From Serripes groenlandicus (Eukaryota > Mollusca > Bivalvia > Cardiida > Cardiidae): a stretch of 64,000 bases of DNA. Under the pieces are notes generated by a model. That model was not told the DNA's origin. It worked only from the letters and a program-made list of their open reading frames with translations, and searched no databases. The DNA lies in assembly GCA_031761405.1 (NCBI GenBank), contig JASEVX010000013.1, forward strand, positions 48,413,535-48,477,534, given 5' to 3'. Within the stretch, counting starts at the first letter, position 1; each line of letters begins with the position of its first letter. A program made the translations under genes and the position numbers. This document shows positions 1 to 11,589 of the stretch, one piece after another.

Positions 1-306
1 TTAAATCCCAACAAAATAAGTGAATTACATGATTGGAAAATATGATTAACAATAAGGACAATATTTCACCTAATAAAGGAAAGTTAAACCATGAAAATCG
101 GTAATTACAGTTCGGACATATACCCGTTGTATGCACAGGACCCGTATACATAACTAGACTTAAGGACGCCATTTGACGTCAAGTGCACGTGTATTCATTC
201 GATATGCATCTTGCCGTTTGACAGCCTAGATGTCAGTGGTATTGTATGCGAAGTTTGAAAGATATTGGATAACTTTAGCATTTTCTTGCCAAAGGTGTGG
301 AACTAC

Positions 307-886
307 CTTAAGAGTTAAACTATGTTGGACTGAACGGAATCAACGGATGTCCAATAATTCATATATGTACGGTAAATCACCATTCGCCTGTATGATATCG
401 ATTTCATTAAAAACAAATATCAAAGTACTGAGAGTACTCAAAGTCGGGTCCACATGCAAACCCCAGAGATTAAATAAATCAATTGATGTTGAAAATACAG
501 AAAAAACATGGAAAGTGGTTTTTGAAGCGTTACGAACAGTGCTTAGGGTCAATATTAATTATGTTTCATTAACACATTTACTGCATACAACATAAAACAA
601 CCTGTTTTAAATAATAGAAATATTTATTGAATTTACTTGGGGTTTTAAGCATAAAATATTCAAATCACGAAAAGAAAAATGCGCAAAGTATCATTTCCAA
701 TTGACCTACACCTGGCCAGTTTACACAATGCTTCTGTGTTAACTGAACTTTGCATAGAAACAAATCGATATCGCTTTTCTTCGCTAAATGCATAACAAAC
801 TCCTATGTATATGAGTGCCTGCATAAATGTAACTTATATTCTTTTGTAAAAAACACAACATATTGGATTTTTTTCCGCTGGATATT
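307..886. repeat. Direct repeat, copy 1 of a 0.58 kb tandem duplication
   Basis: This block recurs at 1047-1625, offset by 740 bases, with only a few differences (for example at 541 and 593, and one lost T near the right end). It carries open stretches on both strands, but they resemble no family I know and are carried identically in both copies, so I do not call a gene. Confidence 0.9.
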
Positions 887-904
887 TATTTATCTATATG
901 GACA

Positions 905-985
905 TTGTAGATATTGATCAGACCGTGCGGATTCACAGGCTGATCTGGATCTATATTGTTCACAAAAAACGAGTTGTACATTGTC
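905..985. repeat. Dispersed repeat fragment (GCTGATCTGGATCTA family)
   Basis: Shares the core GGCTGATCTGGATCTA and flanking words with 17935-18062 and 18868-18982. No coding or RNA gene features are seen in it. Confidence 0.6.
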
Positions 986-1046
986 TCCTAACATTGGCTC
1001 ATAAATTATTGGAAAATATGATTAGAAAGTCACATTACGACGCTAG

Positions 1047-1625
1047 CTTAAGAGTTAAACTATGTTGGACTGAACGGAATCAACGGATGTCCAATAATTC
1101 ATATATGTACGGTAAATCACCATTCGCCTGTATGATATCGATTTCATTAAAAACAAATATCAAAGTACTGAGAGTACTCAAAGTCGGGTCCACATGCAAA
1201 CCCCAGAGATTAAATAAATCAATTGATGTTGAAAATACAGAAAAAACATGGAAAGTGGTTTTTGAAGCGTTACGAACAGTGATTAGGGTCAATATTAATT
1301 ATGTTTCATTAACACATTTACTGCATACAACATGAAACAACCTGTTTTAAATAATAGAAATATTTATTGAATTTACTTGGGGTTTTAAGCATAAAATATT
1401 CAAATCACGAAAAGAAAAATGCGCAAAGTATCATTTCCAATTGACCTACACCTGGCCAGTTTACACAATGCTTCTGTGTTAACTGAACTTTGCATAGAAA
1501 CAAATCGATATCGCTTTTCTTCGCTAAATGCATAACAAACTCCTATGTATATGAGTGCCTGCATAAATGTAACTTATATTCTTTTGTAAAAAACACAACA
1601 TATTGGATTTTTTCCGCTGGATATT
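1047..1625. repeat. Direct repeat, copy 2 of the 0.58 kb tandem duplication
   Basis: Nearly identical to 307-886. The 160 bases between the copies (887-1046) include a stretch at about 905-985 related to a dispersed repeat seen again at 17.9 and 18.9 kb. Confidence 0.9.
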
Positions 1626-1734
1626 AATTTAGCCAAGAGGGAATGCGAAAACAAGGCTTTAATTTGTTTTGCTATTTAACCCGACTAGAAATCAACATAT
1701 TTTGCATTAATTTTAACCCTTTCATATATTCAGT

Positions 1735-1935
1735 TTATACACTTTCCAACAATCAGTTTTAATCCTTTCCAACAATCAGTTTTAATCCTTTCCCTCATCC
1801 AGTTTTAACCCTTTGTAGCAGATTACTTTTGAACCAATTGTGGCAAAACAAAATGAAAATTAGCCCATTCCGCTACAATAATTTCAAAATTCGTTTGCTG
1901 CAGAGGTGTCAGAAAGCGTCTGTACTAGGGAGAAG
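1735..1935. mobile_element. Degraded palindromic MITE (TTAACCC family)
   Basis: Contains the family words CCTTTCCCTCAT, GCTGCAGAGGTGTCAGAAAGCGTCT and a decayed right end. It is a diverged relative of the complete copy at 25281-25510. Confidence 0.55.
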
Positions 1936-2394
1936 GAAAACAAAAGTAAATGTTCACGTTAGTGCAATCTGATCCAATTGGACACTGTTCGTCAGAAATG
2001 TCGTCTAACATTATGTGGCATGTTGTTGGGCAGTACAGTGTTCGATCGAACTGCACGAATACGGTGGTCAAACTCTACACTGGTCACACAACCCCCATTG
2101 TGTTCAAGGAGTGCCGCTCATACAAAATATTCGCATATCTAGTTTAAATTGATCTATTTTACATCGATTGTGAAGTAAGCTTTCAACTGATATTAGTCAT
2201 TATTTGAATAGTCTTTGTTTGTCATTGTGAAATGGTTGTAACTGATACTAATCATCTTTTGAATAGTCTTTGTTTGTCCATGTGAAATAGTTGAAAAAGC
2301 TAATGGATTTTTTCCCCCACTTTGATGTCATTGTAATATATTATATAGTTTTATAACTGTGTTGTTAAACTTTCATAAAGCGGTGTTTACTTGC

Positions 2395-2512
2395 CAGAGT
2401 AGATCATGTTGGAACGTTCAACTATCACTAGGTTTACTAAAAGTAAATGAATTACTGGTCATTGTACTCTTTGTGTAACGTTCAACTATCATTAGGTTTA
2501 CTAAAAGTAAAT
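2395..2512. repeat. Short direct repeats, left block
   Basis: Two copies of a unit of about 60 bases starting with AACGTTCAACTATCA. Further copies lie at 3440-3575, so the element at 2513-3440 interrupts this small array. Confidence 0.75.
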
Positions 2513-3440
2513 GAACAAGGGCACCGCACCCCCTCGGCTTTCCATTTTCGCATTGAGTTCTCTTGTGATCTAAATATTTAAGTCCAATTTTTGACTTCGA
2601 TCTTTGACCTATGACCTTGAATCAATAGGCTTCAAAATATTGTCACAAACTAACTGTATGCCAAGTTTGGATAAGATCTGTCAAGGAATGGTCAATGTAG
2701 AGTGGTGACAAGGTTGCCACAGCTGAGATATATTGTAAGTTCAATCAAGTTCAATTTTGGGCATGACCTTTGACCTTGAAAATCAATAGGCTTCAAGACA
2801 TATCATAAACTAACTGTATAATAAGTTTTATTAAGATCGGTCAATGAATGGTCAGTGTAGAGTTGTGACAAGGCTGCCACAGCCGAAAATATTGTAAGTC
2901 CAATTTTGAGTTTGACCTTTGACCTATGACCTTGAAAATCAATAGGCTTCAAGATATTATCATAAAGTAACTGTATACCAAGTTTGGTTAAAATCTGTCA
3001 AGTAATGGTCAGTGTAGAGTGGTGACAAGGTTGTCACAGCTGAAAATAGTGTAAGTGCAATTTTGGGCTTGACCTTTGACCTATGACCTTAAAAATCAAT
3101 AGGCTTCAAATATTATCATAAAGTAACTTTATACCAAGTTTTGTTAAAATCCGTCAAGTAATGGTCAGTGTAGAGTGATGACAAGGTTGCCACAGCTGAA
3201 AATATTGCAAGTCCAAGTTTGGGCTTGACCTTTGACCTATGACCTTGAAAATCAATAGGCTTCAAGATGTTACCATATACTTACTTTATACCAAGTTTGG
3301 TTAAGATATGTCAAGAAATGGTTAGTGTAGAGTGATGACAAGGTTTGTCACGGAAGGACACACATACATACATACATACATACATACATACGGACGGTCC
3401 CGTTACTATATCCCTTTCTCTCTTACTTCGTAACCGAGGG
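2513..3440 (+). mobile_element. Non-autonomous tandem-core element (pearl/Helitron-like)
   Basis: About five diverged core repeats of roughly 160 bases, each with the words TTTGACCTATGACC, AATCAATAGGCTTCA and GTGTAGAGT, are followed by an (ACAT)n microsatellite near 3357-3390 and a short C-rich/G-rich hairpin end. That layout (tandem cores, microsatellite, hairpin tail) is known from the molluscan pearl elements, which resemble non-autonomous Helitrons. It codes for nothing. The insertion site is readable because the host array has uninterrupted copies nearby. The family name is from memory. Confidence 0.65.
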
Positions 3441-3575
3441 GATAATTACTGGTCATTGTACTCTTTGTGTAACGTTCAACTATCATTAGGTTTACTAAAA
3501 GTAAATGAATTACTGGTCATTGTACTCTTTGTGTAACGTTCAACTATCATTAGGTTTACTAAAAGTAAATGATTT
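3440..3575. repeat. Short direct repeats, right block
   Basis: Continuation of the array at 2395-2512, with the same unit of about 60 bases. Confidence 0.75.
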
Positions 3576-5098
3576 ATGGGTCATTGTTTCTGTTACAATA
3601 ACTCTTTCCGCGCCAATGGAACTATTGCGGGTTTCGCAAACAATACAGATCTCTCTTCTAAAATCAGCATTGTTTTCCTTTTAGTTATCAAAATATTCCA
3701 AATCTCCTGAAAAACTTACCTGAAAATTGAGACGTCCGAGTTTGAATATGGTCGTCTCGAGTCTACCTTAGGGAAGGACATTTATGACAGAGAATCGACC
3801 GAATCAACGTCTGCAATCTGATTGATGTTTTCTTTAATTTGTAAACTTATGAGGATGAGTGTTCGTGTGATGTCACTCAAATGTCGATTCGTTACACAAA
3901 TCAGGCAAAGGGAAATATTGGTCCAGTACTTAACCCGAAATGCTAATATGCAAAGAAAACATGTTTGTTTGCATTTCTTGAATGTATTTGATACATTAAG
4001 ATTTTCAGGTTCAAAGGAGAATCTTTCATTTTTTAAATAACGGGACAACATATACTATTGGTTGGAAAAAGCTGTGTGCAATTGTGTTTAACCCTTTGCC
4101 ACATACAGCAAATTTGACGCAAGCGACTCCGAACATATCCGGTTAAAAATATGGTAAATGAAGGTTTTATCATTTAATAGCATTGCAAACATTGTGGAAA
4201 AATGAGAAAATACTCATTACGAGCAACCATTCCCTTTGCCACACTGTTTTCAAAAGTCGTCTGCTGATTGGGCGTCAAACAGCATCTGTATGTCGGAAAT
4301 GGTTTAGAATTTATGAAGCACTTCAATTCCACTTTTGTTTTTTTGTAAGGTTCTCAGTTTGAAACGATGTACAAGTTACTAATCCAAGTTTGAAACATTT
4401 GAAACTGATGCAACTTATTTATAACATTGCAAACTATTCTATGAAAAACACAAAGAACTGGAACTGGACAACAATTATAGTTATTGATCAATAACAAATA
4501 CATTAATTATATAACCATGACCTATTAGCTACGAAATGCATTAAATGCAACATTTGAAATACAGTCTCCTATCTGTCAACTCTTAAAGTATCATCATCTC
4601 TTGAATGAATTCAACGCTTGACTTACTCTATTAAAACCAAACTCCTGAAAGCTTGTGTAATATAATGCATACCATTACTTTGAAATCATACAATGATTGA
4701 TTACATATGATGGCTGATTGTCGAAAATAAACATTTTGCAAAAATGGAAATATTTCTTACTTTGTGTTGATCATCCTGTGAATATATGCTTTCAGTTGCG
4801 TATAAATTAATCACACAGGCCTACGTGATGATTTCCTACGCATGTCTTATCACACATGCCTACGTGATAATATTTCATACGCTTGTCAACTCCGTAACAG
4901 GATATTGTCAGCGATAGATCATAACACAGTAAAGACATGTTTCCTTAATAGTCTTCTTCAAAATAAAAAGTCAGTTGAGACGCTAATTTATTTATTGTTT
5001 ATGTAAATCTATGTGTAAATGCATTTTTTAAATAATACATATATAAAGCAAACACAAATGCTTTCGTTACAATCTAGTTTAACCAACAAGTTGCTCTA
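3576..5098. other. Intergenic, degraded MITE pieces
   Basis: Decayed copies of the TTAACCC palindromic MITE lie at about 3596-3780 and 4085-4275. The rest is AT-rich with a small duplication near 4810-4880 (CCTACGTGAT words). The overlapping open frames at 3782-4051 on both strands fall partly in MITE-like sequence, and I recognise nothing in them. Confidence 0.4.
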
Positions 5099-5124
5099 TA
5101 TAAGTAAGTAAGTAAGTAAGTAAA
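5099..5124. repeat. (GTAA)n microsatellite
   Basis: About six uninterrupted TAAG/GTAA units. Confidence 0.9.
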
Positions 5125-5372
5125 CAAGCAAATTCAGAGAATTCTGGTCCCCCGCCAGGGTCAAGGTCACAAGGTCAAAAAAATTGGTATTGATGGAAAG
5201 GGGTTGTCACAAGGAATACACATGTGAAATATGAAAGCAGTACCTATTACGGTTCAGAAGTTATGACCAAGGTTAAAGTTTTTGTGACAGCGTGACGGAG
5301 GGACGGACGGACGGACTGACTGACGAATGAGAAATAATAGTCCCCACGCTTTCGCTAAAGCGGGGGACAATA
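5124..5372 (+). mobile_element. Short hairpin-ended element with (ACGG)n
   Basis: Begins with AACAAGCAAATTCA and CCCCCGC, has a GTCAAGGTCACAAGGTCA body, an ACGG microsatellite near 5297-5315, and ends in a hairpin of CCCCACGCTT paired with AAAGCGGGGG. The same start and end styles occur in the larger element at 41405-42890, so the two are probably family members. Confidence 0.65.
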
Positions 5373-6141
5373 AGCAAGTAACATAGTGTACATATTATAG
5401 AAATACAAACATCAAACAATATAACACCTGGCCGCGTAGGGCCTATATAGTCCAGCAGCTTAGCTAGAAATTGTATACAAATTCTTCATTTTGTGATAAA
5501 CGCATGAAATTTGGAACAAGTTTAGCTGATGTTATTTTAAGAATATATGGATATTAGGCTTGAAATTTTCAATATTTCGTCGGTAGCAGCCATTTTCAAA
5601 ATGGCCGCCAGCTGGAGCTTTTTTGCATTCTATCATAATTCGTTAGCTTTCATTTTCTCCGGAATGTATAAACTCTTTTGAATGATATTTAGTGGATAGT
5701 TGATTAATGATAAAAAATATCTAGTTTGAATTGGACAGCCATTACATAATTGTAAGGAGAGTTATTGCCCTTTAATTTTCATATTTGTACATTTTTTGGA
5801 TTCTGCTAAATTTCTCGACAATAAATGCAGATGTTTTGTTGTTAGTTTTTGTTGTGAAGTTTCATCATAAATAGACAAAGATTAAGCCTCATCTTTATTG
5901 TCATTCTGGTTCTGCCAGATTATTCTTACAGGAGTTATTGACCTTGGATTGTGAAATTCTCATAGTTTTAAGGATTGTGCTATTTACACTGCCAGCACCT
6001 ATGTATCGTTCCTTCGAATTTAAGATGTCTACCAAAATTATAGTGAATGAGTGCAATTGCATTTTATAAGTCAATATGAAGGTGTCCAGTCATGTATCTT
6101 AACGGTCATAATCCGAATGTAAACATGTTTAACACTCGCCT
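5373..6141. other. Intergenic, no feature recognised
   Basis: AT-rich sequence. A patch near 5550-5620 reads TTCGTCGGTAGCAGCCATTTTC. No open frame, RNA gene or clear repeat unit is visible. Confidence 0.3.
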
Positions 6142-9100
6142 TTACGTTGACACAGTGCAGTACAATGAAAAGCAGATTTCCTTGCACTTGCAATGCTTGA
6201 CACACCCTGTCTTACATTTGCAGGAAACAAGCTCATAGCTTGATTTGCATGCATCTGGTAGACTAGTCCAAAATGGCTCACCAACCCTTTCTAGAAGTTG
6301 AAGGTAGTGTGGGTGCACAAGTGTTTGACCCCACATTTGGCTACCTTGATACACGGCCCTCTTGGCATACTCCTGAAGGGCAGCCTTTGCTGGGGGAATG
6401 GACTGTACATTGTTTTTTTTTTCACAAATATTTTTTTTCTAGCCTTGTCTATTTCATGACATGTGCTTGTCCTGTCGTAGAGCAAGATAATGAATCTTTC
6501 GATGACAGTCATAACGTCCTGTGGTACATCATCTGGGGCAGAATATACTTTAATTAGAGCATTTATAAGCTCTTGAAATACATCCCATACAGCCCATGCA
6601 GTTTTCTTCCCACGACCAACAAAGCTTGTCAATGCATGAGACATTGAAAGGGCGTGCACTTTTTCAGGTCCTGTTACATGCTGCAAGAAATGGTCATCAG
6701 AAAGTAATGATTAAAATTGTTGATTATGATGTCGTAGTATTGGCTGTAGCCGTGACTCGCAATTTACTACTGGAAGCAGAACTTTGGTTAGCCTTTGGAG
6801 CTGGAAAAATCTTCAGATATATATCAGTCCATGCTATCGCAGCCGTAGTAGGGAAGAAGTGGTCTACTATTGACTTCTGCATTGTCTGCGATAACAAATT
6901 TTTTTTCTTCCTGCACAAACCATCTAAGAAGGACATCTTATAGGAAACAAAACAACTCTGATTTATTAATGTCATTCCTCAAAGATTCATGCCAGTTCCT
7001 CGGAATAGCTACGGTGCCTACAGCCTTTTCCGCGCTTTACTCTTGTAGCGGTTTTCAAGGAATCTGTTATGTAACGGTCCCTCAGCACATTAAGTCTAGG
7101 CACGCTTTGAAGTTTCTTTGATACATATGGAATAAATATCTCGTAAGCATATTCATTAAAGGTCTTTACACATGTCGGTTTAAGCATTCGCACGATAATT
7201 GCCCCATCTAGTATAATGCATGTGACCTTGGGTTCATCAGACATTGTACAATGAACACATTCTAGGCATAATAGTAAATCACTTTTGATCCCGAAGTAGA
7301 GACATCTTCCATTAGACAACGCTGGCGGACTAGACTGATTCTCAGGTCTAAAGAACTCATCAAGGTTTCCATCTCGGGTCTGGCATGCAATGTACAACCT
7401 CGCAAACAGCTGCATGTCCTGTTTAAGAGAAACCATCAACGGTTTGTTATTCGAAATTTTCCGGACCGCTGTAGCACCAAATACTACAAGCTTGTTTCTT
7501 TGTAGGGTGTCATCTATTGGTTTGTTCGTTCAATTAGGTGTTCTATTGTGAAAGCTGCAAATTCATTCTCCCCTATTTTCTTCGCCTTGTTGACTGTCTC
7601 AATACTTAGTATAATAGTAGGTCCCGTGATTTCTTTTGAATGTAAGACATCGAATCTTTGTTTTCCTTATCGAACTAGTTGTGTGGTCATGGTGATGCGA
7701 GTCACTTGATGAAAGTGACTGATTGAAACTGCACTCAAAGTCATGTACATATTGGGCCATTTCTGGTCCCACGATCATCCACCAAAGAAGAACAGAAGGG
7801 TTTTCAATCAGGCCTACAGCGCCGCCTTCTCCTTTAATCATGGCATTCATTTGCTCAAGGGCTTGGTCAATAGCTATAGATGAAAATACATTTCTTGTTT
7901 TCTGGACAGTAAATTTACCAGCATTGAATCTTCGGCTATTGCAGGGTGTGTCCTTGGTAGATCAATCATATCTATAAGGTAAACAGGAATCCATTGTGCG
8001 TAGTTTGTATGGTCCATCGCATGAAACCATTTCGCTAACTCTGTTAGAGCATCCAGATACATGGAAAACGACGCCTCTCGCAATGATCTTATAAATACCA
8101 ACATGAGCAGCTCTAGCTCGAGTACAATAGACCAGAACCGAACATGAGGGATAGCATCTGCTTTGCACCAAGAATCAATTTTTACAGGAATTTCATAAGA
8201 GATGGTTTGACAGTAGTTGTCATAAGCATTACGCTGCAAAACATATAGATCCGCTGAAGTAATCTGGTGTGCTTTTCTGGTTCGAGTTGCATATGTTTCC
8301 TTTAGGACAGAGTCAGCTTTCCCTTGTGAGGAGATGTCAGTTTGAACTAGTGCTTCAACCCAACCACTATTTTCAACGCGGCCATTCCAATATGGAGGCC
8401 ACCGAAATTAATCACAAACTTATTTTCCCTATATTTGTCTTGCCATTTAAACTGAATTATTTTGCCGATGTATACAGTAGTTGGTCAAATGTGACGTCAG
8501 GACTCTGATTAGGATTCAGGTGTTCAACTGCTTTCCCGATGACATCAATGGAAAACATTAAAAGGCTTAACCTCATTAAAGAGATCAAGGCGTACAATTT
8601 GTGCAGCTCGTGCAATAAGAACGGCATCTTTAGTGCTGTCTTTTGTACAGGCTTTTTCTAAAGCAATGTCAACATCTTCTTCAAATGCCATCAGGACATC
8701 TCTTCCCTTATGATATTTTTGTAAATAGGGGAACTCAGCAAGAAGCCTATCTTTCAATCGCGTTGAATTAATCCTGTTGTCAACGTTCACTCCTAACTGC
8801 TCCATGCGTGACATAAAAAGATGTGCGAGCTCAGCTAGCTTGAATACTGGCACTGTCTCTGCATATTGCATTGTCCCTTCATTATAAAGCACAAGTTCAG
8901 CAAATGCAATTCTAGAGGATGATTCTGCTTTACCTTGGCCATTGTCATCAAGACCTTCCAGATTAGCTTTATTTGCGCGATTGTACAAACCCGTAAGGCA
9001 TTTGGCATGATACGTGGCTTCGATTGCCACCATATCTCAAGCACTTAGTTTACGTAGTAGGTATGTGTCTTGCATGATGGTTGCCCTAGTGCGCACTCCA

Positions 9101-9610
9101 TTATTTAGCTGAACGGTAGAAGCTTCGTGGAGACAATCTTGGCCAGCACGCTGGCTTCAGAAGAAACAGGTTTCATAATTTTTCTGCAGTTTCAGAACAC
9201 AGTGACTTACTTTGACCTTGTGTGTTTGCGGGTCATAATATAATCATAAGTCCAAGAATTCGCTACTGAGCTCTCTTTAGCGTTGTTGCATTGTATTTTA
9301 GTCTGAATGACTGATGGTATTGATCTTCATTTGCAACCACTTTTGCTTTAATGGCTTTTCCCACATCCAACGTCTCCAGCCGCAGTAATGGAGGAAGCTG
9401 GCCAAGCTCGTTAAATTGGATTAAGTGTTCTGCAAGTGAACTGTATCCACTCCATTTATCAGTGCGTTTGGTATGCAGTGGACATTTTAATGGATCTGGT
9501 GTTGATTCTTGGCATATAATGCAGATTGTCCAATCTGTATTGACTTGGCGAGAATTTGAAGATCTAGGATGATCAGGATTACCCATTTTGAAATTCTGAT
9601 TTGACATTTT
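6142..9610 (-). pseudogene. Broken multicopy invertebrate gene with CXC-like Cys-rich C-terminus
   Basis: Read on the minus strand, broken frames follow one another in the order of a protein family I recall from cnidarians and molluscs but cannot name. They run from a start at 9607 (CIICQE and CPLHTK cysteine pairs), through a middle part at 9033-8545 and 8239-7600 (KGEGGAVGL, WWMIVGPEMAQ), a DRYITDSLK/RVKRGKG segment (7439-6987) and SFVGRGKKTAWAVW (6686 onward), to a C-terminal SCKCKTGCVKHCKC motif like the CXC/CRC cysteine repeats of tesmin/TSO1 proteins (6354-6142). Damage: a TGA in KLSA-stop-DMVAIEA near 9037, frameshifts (for example about 7930, where another frame continues into the 7850-7599 piece), loss of residues before SFVGRG, and an internal piece at 6672-6850 on the opposite strand. 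No introns are apparent. It is very likely dead. Confidence 0.7.
6672..6850 (+). other. Inverted internal segment of the broken gene
   Basis: On the plus strand this stretch encodes LLHAARNGHQKVM, then VDYDVVVLAVAV, ELWLAFGAGK and RYISVHAIAA. In the family this block belongs immediately before GPEK..., which is encoded on the minus strand ending near 6671. Minus-strand coding resumes above about 6850. A local inversion of about 180 bases explains both junctions. The usual DTD of the motif reads DYD here. Confidence 0.7.
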
Positions 9611-11589
9611 GACAATTGTTACAGTGGCATTTAATATGAATACAGTAGAGATTCAAATTACTTATAACAGCAAGCAACATGTGGATGAACATCTACGATA
9701 CAATTATATCAATTGTGCTGTCTGTCATGCCTGTCTGTCATGCCTCATACAGTACACGTCATACAAGTTGAGGTCAGGTTTAAAAATAGAACTCGTCGCT
9801 GTAGTTTTGACACTGCTATCAATATCAGGGCCACACGTTGATACACAGAACAAAAGAGCTATCTCAACGCAAAGGTTAATTAAAAATAGAAATATATACA
9901 TTCTTTAATGAGCCTTGACATGTGATTGGGGACCTTCGAACCTTAGAAACCAATGTAAGTCCTGATCAGTCTGCAAATATGAGCAATATGATCAAGACCT
10001 ACACTGTTCACTAGAAGCTTCTTGTGAGTTTATTTAACATTTATACAAACGACGGAGCCACCAAGTAAGTTAAATTGATGCAGAGGTTGATTATAATTAA
10101 GTCTATGTAAATTTTGGAAGTCACTTTTTAGTGTGTCGACGCTTTATTTGTTAGCAGCTGTCTCAAACATGCAGTTTAACTTTAATAAATAAATGGCTGT
10201 GGTAAAATGCTGCCAATATTGTATGAGAAATACTGCTATTTTAAAGAAAATGAGCAGAATGGCAACACTCAAATATTCAAAATTTCAAAAAGTACAAGGG
10301 CAAATATTTTTGACCCTGAAATGGATGATCGAAATTCATCGAAATATCTGCGTGTATGCCGCACTATATAGGTCACATCTTGAAAAATGGCTGCCATTTG
10401 CGAAATACAGAAATTTCAGGATGGTCCAATATCCAAAATTATTGCACCAAATTTCATGCTTTTATCACAAAGTGAACATTTTTTCTGCTTATCTGCCGCA
10501 CTATATAGGTCACTTTTGTTTTACAATATTTACAGCTAAGGTAAAACAGAGATAAAGAGAGAAGAAAGAAAAAAAAGAAAGAAAGAAAAAATGAAAAATT
10601 TAAAGGAATATCCAGATTATGATTTACAAGCATACGAGTTATTCATTTATACGTCTTCTTTTCATTGATCAGACCAGAAATTTGGCAATTTGGTTATATA
10701 ATTCTAAAACACAAAATTTAAACTTTTCTATATTAGAAAGTGTGTTGAATGATGTGTTCTTTTGTTGTGCCCTACTGATAAGCGATCTTCTCAAATCGTC
10801 AAAGGCAGGATACATAAAAGGAAACTCGATCTCGTCTTTAATTGAACAATTTTCACAAATTTGACAGACCCTTTCCGATATAGATAAGCCCTATATACTG
10901 TACTATTTATAATATGGAATACTTGGAAGTAAAACATGTATAATGTCCAGGTCTCGTCTTATCTGACCGAACAAGGAGCGTTTTGCCTTTAACTTCATAT
11001 ACAGTTCTAGTTGATAGACGCGTCTTCATCGGAAGTATAGTTATTTGAGATTTATCTGATCTTTTTCCAACAATATTTATCTTGTTACCTGATAAAACCC
11101 TATGCTATGGTGGTACTAAACATATTCGTTTCAATTTCAAAGTTTCTTCACCTTGTATTTGTTTCAAGTATTCCAGTTGAACATTCACGTCCGCTTAAAA
11201 AGTGTTTAACCATTTCCAACATACTACGAAACTGCAACAGACGACTTTGAAAAAAATTCGAGACAAAATACAAATGGAAATCTTTTCATGAAAGAAAGCT
11301 TAATCAATAAATCGATTTGAAAGTATCGTGAGAAATTGCTTTGTATAAGCAATGTCTCTTTTCGTCGCAATGTTTTCAAACGTCGTCTCCTGCATGTTTG
11401 TCAGAGTGCGTCTGCACGTGGGAAAGGGTTAACCTGTAAAATGTGTTACATAACACTCTCGCGTCTTACTATCTTTATGTGGTATTGGGTTCACAATCAT
11501 AAACGAGATAAGAGTGACATCAACACAATGTGGACCACACTACTACAGGTTTGCTTTTTTAACTATGGATTTGGTGAATTAGCAGAGGT
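9611..11589. other. Intergenic, low information
   Basis: AT-rich. A phrase CCGCACTATATAGGTCAC occurs twice (about 10360 and 10496) and a purine-rich GAAA run lies near 10556-10590. A degraded TTAACC MITE spans about 11204-11430, ending AAAGGGTTAA. The open frames here resemble nothing I know. Confidence 0.35.

Noticed and set aside
7723..7977. Plus-strand open frame over the broken gene
   Set aside because: It is the antisense shadow of the minus-strand family sequence (KGEGGAVGL region).
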